Below, in pieces: positions 57,340-64,000 of a DNA stretch of 64,000 bases. Location: assembly GCA_028023455.1 (NCBI GenBank), contig JAQFVV010000258.1, positions 1,294,501-1,358,500 on the forward strand. The letters are read 5' to 3'. Position 1 is the stretch's first letter. The number at the start of each line of letters is the position of its first letter. The stretch is from Epiperipatus broadwayi. Taxonomy: Eukaryota > Onychophora > Udeonychophora > Euonychophora > Peripatidae. The notes under the pieces are model-generated. The model did not search any database. It saw only the letters and a program-made list of their open reading frames with translations, and was not told the origin of the DNA. Position numbers and translations under genes: made by a program.

Positions 57340-57780
57340 CTGACTTTTATATTGTAAGTTTTGCTGATAATATTAAGATTTATAAAAATGTCAAACATCT
57401 AACAATTATGATAATTTACAAAATATTATAAAGTTTGAATTATGGTGCAGAAACAATTACATGAACATCAATGAAGGCAAAAAAAAAGAGTAATTTTATT
57501 TAATTATATATTAAATGGAAACACTATTGTGAGAGTAAATGAATACAAAGATCTAGGAATTTTTTAAAATACCAAATTACTCTTCACTCACAATGTATAT
57601 TGGTTATAAAGCATTTAAATTAAGTGGGTCATATTTTTAGAGAAACAAGTTTCCTTAATAAAGTAACTTACGAATATCTTTTTTATGATTTTACTTTTAC
57701 CCTTTATAAACACAGTAGCAGTATTGTATAAAATTCTGAGATCAATATGTCAACAGAGTATTAGATTTATATATAGAGCT
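57340..57780 (+). pseudogene. LINE reverse transcriptase fragment (Jockey/CR1-like)
   Basis: In one region: FADNIKIYKNVKHL (catalytic YADD-type motif with Asn at the last position), then NYMNINEGK and, after stops, NEYKDLGI, LLFTHNVY, GHIFRETSFLNK and KHSSSIVYKIL, the block order of LINE RT palm and thumb. Frames shift and stops occur, so it is a dead fragment. Clade is a guess. Confidence 0.55.
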
Positions 57781-58257
57781 CACAAAACAAACTCTTAACA
57801 AGCTTTGTAGAATACCCCGAACCTGACCGGTTTCTGCTATTGGCATCCTCAGTGAGGGTAGATGCTAGGATATTCAATCATTAGATTAAAAATACCAGGA
57901 CAAGCCCAGCATTTTATCTAATATATAACTATTAAGTAGAAACTCTGAAATTTTCAGATATCCACCTCTTCCAATCCAGCTATCTAATTTAAATAGCCAT
58001 AAGGGACTGAACTAAGTTCAGATACACCATATATTAGTAGCTTTAGCAATATAAAATCGCTAAAGCCATCATAGCAAAAATAAAATTACAAAAAAATCCA
58101 AGTCAGATGTCACATGACCTAATTTAATAAAGCTTGTGTTTACAAATGTTATATATAGAGTTCGCAAAACAAACTCTTAACAACCTTTGTAGAATACCCC
58201 CAACCTCAAGCTGGTTTCTGCTACTGGCATCCTCAATGAGGTAGGTGCTAGGATATT
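57770..58257. repeat. direct repeat pair, about 105 bp each
   Basis: 57770-57874 and 58152-58257 share TATATAGAG, CAAAACAAACTCTTAACAA, TTTGTAGAATACCCC and GGTTTCTGCTA blocks; offset about 382 bp. The sequence between is unassigned. The second copy abuts the RTE truncation point. Confidence 0.7.
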
Positions 58258-60150
58258 TTAATACTGCATTCTTCCAATCATCTGGTACATATTCATCATT
58301 TAGATATTTGATATATAACTTTGCCAAAAAAATTTCTATTTCTTCACTTGCTTCTTTTAATATATTGATTATAATTTGATCATTACTTGGATCTTTGCAC
58401 TTCTTCATAAATTTAACTGCATGCCTCACTTCTTTATTTAAAATTCTGGGCAATTTGGAAGATATGATAGATATAGGAGGTATTTGTTCTTTATTACTAT
58501 AAAATTCTTGATAGAACTCTTCTACCCATTTCATGATGTCATCTCTCTTTTTAGTAATAGTTCCATCTTTTTTTTTTATTGCAATATATTTCCTACCAAT
58601 ACTGACATGTTGTTTTACACTCTTAACACTTTTATTCTCCTCCCCAGCTTTTCTTGCTAGTTCACAATTATATTTTCTTATATCATTATCAACTCTTTTT
58701 TGCAACATTTTACAAAATTTGAAAAATTCAATCCTTAATGCATCATTTTTATATATCTTCATATTTCTTCTTTTCTTCATAAATTTTTTAGCCTCAGTAA
58801 AAATTTTATTGGTCAATTGCTGCTTTTTTTCTACTAACTATCTTTGCTGCAGTTTTTAAAAGTGTATCAGTTATTTTCCTATTAATTTCATTGAAATCTG
58901 AATCATATTTAAAATTTATTAATACTTGAAAACTATTTGCAAGTTCTAATTTAAATTCATTAAAATGTTTCCGTAGATTAGGAATATCAACTGTAAATAT
59001 TGTTTTGCTTAATAATTTTTGTCTCTCTAGTTTTGCATTAATATGTATCTCACATCTTACTAATCGATGATCACTTCCTGGGTTGATATTAATGACATTA
59101 CAATTTTGAAATATGTATTTTCTTTTACTCAAAATATAATCCAGTTCTCTGTATCTTCATTTGGATGCTTCCATGTCCATTTCCTTCTAACATTTTTCTC
59201 AAAAAAAAAATTCATAATATAAAGTTTTTCTTTTTCTGCAAACTCCACAAGTCTATGTTCCTCTCTCATTTCTATTACTATAACCAAATTTATCTACAAA
59301 ACTTTAATCTGTTTAAGTCTCCCATAACAATTTTAACATGCATAGTCTGATCAAAAGCCTTTTGTACATCCATATAAAAATCTACTACTTCATCACTATG
59401 AGAACTTGGTGGATGGGGTATAAACCTGAATTTCTGCATTTGGTATCTGCTATTAAGATGAATAATTCATCTTGCCATTCTGTCCAATATACCATTAATC
59501 TCCACAATGTTGTTCTTCCACTTTTTATTTATAATGACACCTACTCCAATATTTGTGCCTTTGTAATAGAGTACATATCCACTTTTTAAATCAATTGTCT
59601 CTTCATCTTTTCTTCTAAGTTCACGAAGTCTAATAATGTCCATTTCATAAGAGACAGTTCTTCCAATCTTCCTTCACTTGAACATGATCTGCAGTTGTAA
59701 GTACCTAAATAAAAATTGATCAAATGGATGCCTGGATCCACAATCAGGGGATTCTTAGCATCCTCCACCTTTGACATCAATTGTTGCATTGACTGGCGAC
59801 TTTACATTCTCATGGGAAGAAAAGCCATAATTTATTTTTGCCTGTCATAATTGTATATATTTATTAGAAAATTTTTTTTCATTCACATACACATTCATTC
59901 TGCCATATCAGGAACTGAGCAGAAAGACCATGGTGTTATTTTAAACTTTAGAGGTAAAAACTAATAAACTCACCATTGGATAATGTGTGTTGATGAGCAG
60001 CCCATCCATGTTTGTATACTATATTAATAATCACATAGCAATAATAGCTGCAATGACAAGAACATTTGGAGTGGACATTAGGAATGTGCCCTGCTCAGTT
60101 ACATTAAGGCCTCCAAGAGGAATCAAATGGTCTTCTTTCAATTAACTGAA
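58258..60150 (-). mobile_element. RTE-clade retrotransposon, 3-prime truncated
   Basis: From about 60150 downward: 5-prime UTR, endonuclease (RLRELRRKDEETIDLKSGYV; GVGVIINKKWKNNIVEINGI near 59530), linker (SKRKYIFQNCNVININPGSD; TVDIPNLRKHFNEF), and RT start (WVEEFYQEFYSNKEQ; YLNDEYVPDDWKNA). It stops at about 58258 before the RT catalytic motif. Two open stretches, 58806-59132 and 58124-58816, are the least damaged RTE coding sequence in the window; the last codons of the second read past the truncation into the direct repeat. Confidence 0.8.
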
Positions 60151-60214
60151 AAGTGTTCACAAATGGCATTTCATAATTCCTGTTTTGTAGGCTTTCCAGC
60201 AATCTGTGTTAATT

Positions 60215-60520
60215 TTAGACCCTTCTTCCACATTCTTTGATGACTTGCATGAGAGTGATAGTTCTGTCTTTAATTTTAATTATAAAACTTTCCTGTCTTC
60301 TTACAAATTCCACCAAATATTGACTGTTCTGGAAGTATTCTGCTGACCTGGTTTTATTTTTCCATAAGAGGCTTTCATCAATCTCAACTATTTTCTCTGG
60401 AAATCTGATTTTGCATCTTTCTGTGTGTAACAACATCTACATACACACTTCATGTAGGTAGTTGTTCCAATCAACTACGGTTTTGGCAACCACTTCCTGC
60501 TGATTGTCACACCATTCTAC
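60215..60520 (-). pseudogene. Merlin transposase fragment
   Basis: The minus strand encodes TVVDWNNYLHEVC (near 60485), then past a stop KIVEIDESLLWKNK with the first catalytic Asp of the ISXO2-like family, and IIKIKDRTITLMQVIKECG. It is a different lineage from the copy at 42.1 kb, judging by residues. No terminal repeats found nearby. Confidence 0.65.
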
Positions 60521-61640
60521 AAATGTCAATTGTCACAATCGCAGCTATATATGAAGTGTAACACTGTCACAAACTTAATTCTTGAGTCCTCAAACTAGGT
60601 TTCCTTAAGAATGGATACTTTTTTGAGGCAATTTGTAGAGTAGCACCACCATTGTCAGAAGTATGGATATACATTTTCATATCATGGCCATTATCACACA
60701 ATTTCTTTAATGCCTGGAGTCCATATTTCTGAAAAAATTGATTGCTCCCTCTTCTGAAGCAAGTAAATACCACATTTTTAAAATGACTCAAATTACAAAA
60801 TGATAAAATCCCAAATGAAAAACTTGTAAAAATCAACACAAAAAAAAATCTCTGAAAAATTCTCCACAAAGGGATCACAGTGTTAATACGGTTGTGATAA
60901 CACAAAATCTCACGGGCAACATATTTTTTAATCTCACAGGTCACCATTACGTACACATCTTAATCATTGACATGGATTAGTTATGCCAGTATTTTAGTTG
61001 CTATGACATCGTTAACTTAAGCAATATTATCAGACGAAAATATCATTGGAGTAATAAGTTATAGCAGGAATAATATCAAAGTAAATTTAGATGTTAATTA
61101 AGTGTATCTATTTAAAAGTAGAAACAATCTTTTACGAAAAAAAAAATTAATAAGGAAATTCTTGTACTACTTGGCTTGGATGTGTAGTTAGTTATTCAGT
61201 ATAAAGATAAATCATTTAGTATTAATTTTTATTTTACATTAGATTTTGGCTTCATTCCCATTTTCTTTTATTTATAATTGTAACAATAAAGATTTATAAG
61301 CAGGTCGACAATTTGCATTTTAATCATTATATTAATAACATAGTTTCAAACAAATGTGTTTAAATATTTTAGCAGACCCAAGCTATTAATTATCCTTGTA
61401 TCATAACTAAAAAAAATTATATATATAAATGAAATATGAGGTGGTGTGTGGTATTTTTAAAAAGAACCAAATTGTATATGTTAGAAACTAGCCTGAAAAA
61501 ATAATATCCAGATAATTTGAAGATTAAATAATTCAGATTTCTCATATGACTCGTGATTTCGTACAACTAAAATATTCATATAACACCATTGATTATAATG
61601 GACATAATAAAATTAATAAATGAAAAATATACAATAATAT
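60521..61640. other. unassigned DNA
   Basis: A 129-codon minus-strand frame at 60567-60956 includes a Cys-containing stretch (CFRRGSNQFFQKYG) but no recognised domain; it may belong to the Merlin remnant. The rest is featureless A+T-rich DNA. Confidence 0.35.
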
Positions 61641-62661
61641 TGTAACGTCCACTGCTCTATTAGGGTTTTTTACGAGTTAACTACTCGTACTGGGTGACCA
61701 AATTACGTCCTATCTATTAAATTTGTTTTGTCAGACAATTCAGTAAGATTTAATGGATGCAATTATTTTTCCTGGTCACACAACTCCTTTTAACTAATGT
61801 AACTACTAAAATAATGGGATCATGTAAGCCAGCTTTTAATTTATTTGAAAGGTGCCAGGATTCTGTATCAGAATCCACTGGCTAACCCCCTTTTATTTAT
61901 TTAGTGATGAAATTATCTGAAAACTCCGGAGAATTGAGTTTCAGTACAGCGTTGGCAAAGGTAAATTATATTTTCAAATCTTAATTTATTAATAATCATT
62001 AATAACGTACAATGAATAGTTGGTATTAGAAATAAATACTTTTATTCTAACAAATTAAAATATATATAAAAAAACACATTATGAATTAATTGGAAAGATG
62101 ACACGCATGCTAATCCAGATATGAATCAATTAATAAAAAAAAACAGTTCAACAATTATAGTTCTTAGGTAAACAAGTCTCTTGAAAAAAAAATTTAATGT
62201 CTTTATCGGGATTATTTTGACCTTATTTTTAAGAATTGTTTGCAAACTTTGTTAAAATCAGGAAAAGTTACTCTTAACTTACCTTAAGTTGGTGTAGATT
62301 TATGGAATCCAGAGCTCATAGGAATTTCTGCTGGTCTCTCCTGCTGGCGTCTTCCATTATTGTTCCATTCTATAGCTGGAGAAAAGGCATGGTTGTAGTG
62401 ACCCTTTCATTGTGAAAAGCGATGTTCACAAGGCCCGTTTCCATGCTTGCATGACAGCTTGGTACAGCAAGTAATGTACCTGTGCAGATGTATATTATTG
62501 CCACAGGTTATGCTCATGGAAACTCCAACTTTCAGACACATAACTAAAAGGTAAAGAGAAGACCTAGATCGAAGTTGTCCTTTTATACCTCGATCCAGTT
62601 TTTGAAACTTCTGTGCATCTTTTTGTCCTTTTATGAGCATATAAGATAATAATCTTGTACA
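61641..62661 (-). repeat. LTR (3-prime) of a compact LTR element
   Basis: Begins TGTAACGTCCACTGC and probably ends CTTGTACA before a CT-rich tract (a purine tract on the minus strand). At least the first 786 bp are repeated from 63213 to the window end. End placement is inferred from the TGTA...TACA symmetry. Confidence 0.6.
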
Positions 62662-63212
62662 CTCTCTCTTAAATTTAAGTTACAAAGTCCTCCTTTCACA
62701 AAGACCACCTGCCATCTTTAATTAGCTAAAATATTTTTCTTTTAGCTTATCTGGATTCGTAAGTTGTGTGTCTTTTGTTCTTTCCAATTTTTACTTTAAT
62801 TTTTAATTAGATACAAAAAAAATATGGATGAAAACTTTACTTTCATTGTACATTTAAAAAAAATTATACAAACGAAAAATTTAATTGACTTTTTAGTAAG
62901 AATGCTAAATTTACTTTTCTTTTTTCTTAGCTTTTAAATATCTTACCGGATGCCAATATATTTGTACCATATAAACAAATGGTACAATACCACCAGTGCC
63001 AAAAGATGAAAATGAAATAGGTGTTTAAACTAATTTTATTCTTAAGTTTTAAGTCTCTATTCGGGTTTTTTTTACACATATTTAAAATATATATTTTTAA
63101 CTGTATAATCTGGTTTAGTTAGTTCATTTTTTTTTTAAAAAAAAAAACTTTAAAAATTTTATTATTTTCCTATCTGACATGGTTATCATCAAAGCCCCAT
63201 GTTGGGTGCCAT
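62662..63212 (-). mobile_element. internal region of a compact nonautonomous LTR element
   Basis: About 551 bp between the LTRs with no gag or pol, so resembling a TRIM-like deletion derivative. A purine tract (minus strand, AAGAGAGAG) abuts the left LTR and a primer-binding site abuts the right LTR. Confidence 0.55.
63194..63211 (-). other. primer-binding site, Lys-tRNA type
   Basis: The minus strand reads TGGCACCCAACATGGGGC, one nt from the LTR. It differs at two positions from the common Lys-tRNA site, both explicable as CpG decay. Confidence 0.75.
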
Positions 63213-64000
63213 TGTAATATCCACTGCTCTATTAGGGTTTTTTGAGTTAACTACACGTACTGGGTGATCAAATTACATCCTATCTATTAAATTTGTTTTG
63301 TCAGACAATTCAGTAAGATTTAATGGATGCACTTATTTTTCCTGGTCACACAACAGCCTTTTAACTAATGTAACTACTAAAATAATGGGATCACGTAAGC
63401 CATCTTTTAATTTATTTGAAAGGCACCAGGATTCTGTATCAGAATCCACTAGCTAAACCCCTTTTATTTATTTAGTTATGACAAAATTATCTGAAAACTC
63501 CAGAGGATTGAGTTTTGGTATAGTATTGGCAAAGGTAAATTATATTTTCAAATCTTAATTAACATTAATAAATTTATTAATAATCATTAATAATGTACAA
63601 TGAATAGTTGGTATTAGAAATAAATATTTTTATTCTAACAAATTAAAATATAAAAAAACACATGAATTAAATAACTGGAAAGATGATATGCATGCTAATC
63701 CAGATATGAATCAATTAACAAAAAAACAATTCAACAATTATAGTTCTTAGGTAAACAAGAGTCTCTTGAAGAATAAAAATTTTAAGTCTTTATCGGGATT
63801 ATTTTGATCTTATTTTTAAGAATTGTTTGCAAACTTTGTCACAATCGGGAAAAGTTACTCTTACCTTACTGGTAAGTTGGTGTAGATTTATGGGATTCAG
63901 AGCTCATAGGAATTTCCATTGGTCTCTCCTGCTGGTGTCTTCCATTATTGTTCCGTTCTTTAGCTGGAGAAAAGGCACAGTTGTAGTGACCCTTTCATTG
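63213..64000 (-). repeat. LTR (5-prime) of the compact LTR element, cut by window end
   Basis: Matches 61641-62426 almost base for base, with small indels. It continues past the window, so full length and flanking duplication cannot be checked. Confidence 0.8.

Overview
The window is strongly A+T-rich eukaryotic, almost certainly metazoan, DNA. It has Ty3/gypsy, RTE, LINE, Penelope-like, Merlin and hAT elements nested in one another, and no operons, Shine-Dalgarno sites or long intact ORFs. I cannot name the species; an invertebrate with a large repeat-rich genome (a mollusc is one possibility) would fit, but that is inference. Only one short stretch looks like host gene sequence: a 54-codon candidate first coding exon at 9996-10157 on the minus strand, in a locally CpG-richer neighbourhood.

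The most interesting content is a set of interspersed and tandem repeats carrying hammerhead ribozyme motifs. I distinguish three families. Family A lies at about 0.4-0.9, 2.3-3.2, 17.5, 37.5-38.6 and 45.7-48.15 kb. Family B lies at 54.7-55.4 and 57.0-57.25 kb. Family C lies at 13.2-13.6, 38.6-39.9 and 44.5-45.0 kb. All share one type I layout: CTGATGA, a short stem II, GAAA, a one- or two-base-pair stem III, a UH cleavage step, and a stem I with an internal bulge. Two A units (458 bp apart) and two C units (455 bp apart) stand head-to-tail, so transcripts could be cut into unit-length RNAs. Several copies sit in head-to-head palindromes, and three inverted copies begin 5-9 nt downstream of the predicted cleavage site. 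This resembles retrozymes, schistosome Sm-alpha and the ribozymes of Penelope-like elements.

Layout. 0-9 kb: A repeats, a deleted Ty3/gypsy remnant, and long A+T-rich DNA without features. 9.3-10.2 kb: candidate host exon. 11.9-15.9 kb: gypsy gag remnant, a C palindrome and a LINE 3-prime end with an RT zinc knuckle. 17.5-21 kb: an A repeat and unassigned DNA. 21-27 kb: Penelope-like tails and an RTE element split by a head-to-head Penelope-like pair. 29-36.9 kb: one RTE element split by three later insertions (a 2.2-kb TIR element with 9-bp TSD, a 2.04-kb LTR-like element with 5-bp TSD, and a 399-bp hAT-like element). 37.5-39.9 kb: the tandem ribozyme cluster. 41.7-43.1 kb: a Merlin transposon with 8-bp TSD. 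45.9-48 kb: a second copy of the LTR-like element, inserted in an A repeat. 48.2-53.3 kb: a structurally complete but mutated Ty3/gypsy element with 519-bp LTRs. 54.2-57.3 kb: a hAT-like element and B repeats. 57.3-60.5 kb: LINE and RTE remnants and a Merlin fragment. 61.6-64 kb: a compact LTR element running off the end.

No element appears able to move by itself: every recognisable transposase or polymerase carries stops, frameshifts or deletions. The ribozyme repeats need no protein for self-cleavage but would depend on a reverse transcriptase supplied in trans. Domain calls rest on motifs read by eye; no database search or folding program was run.
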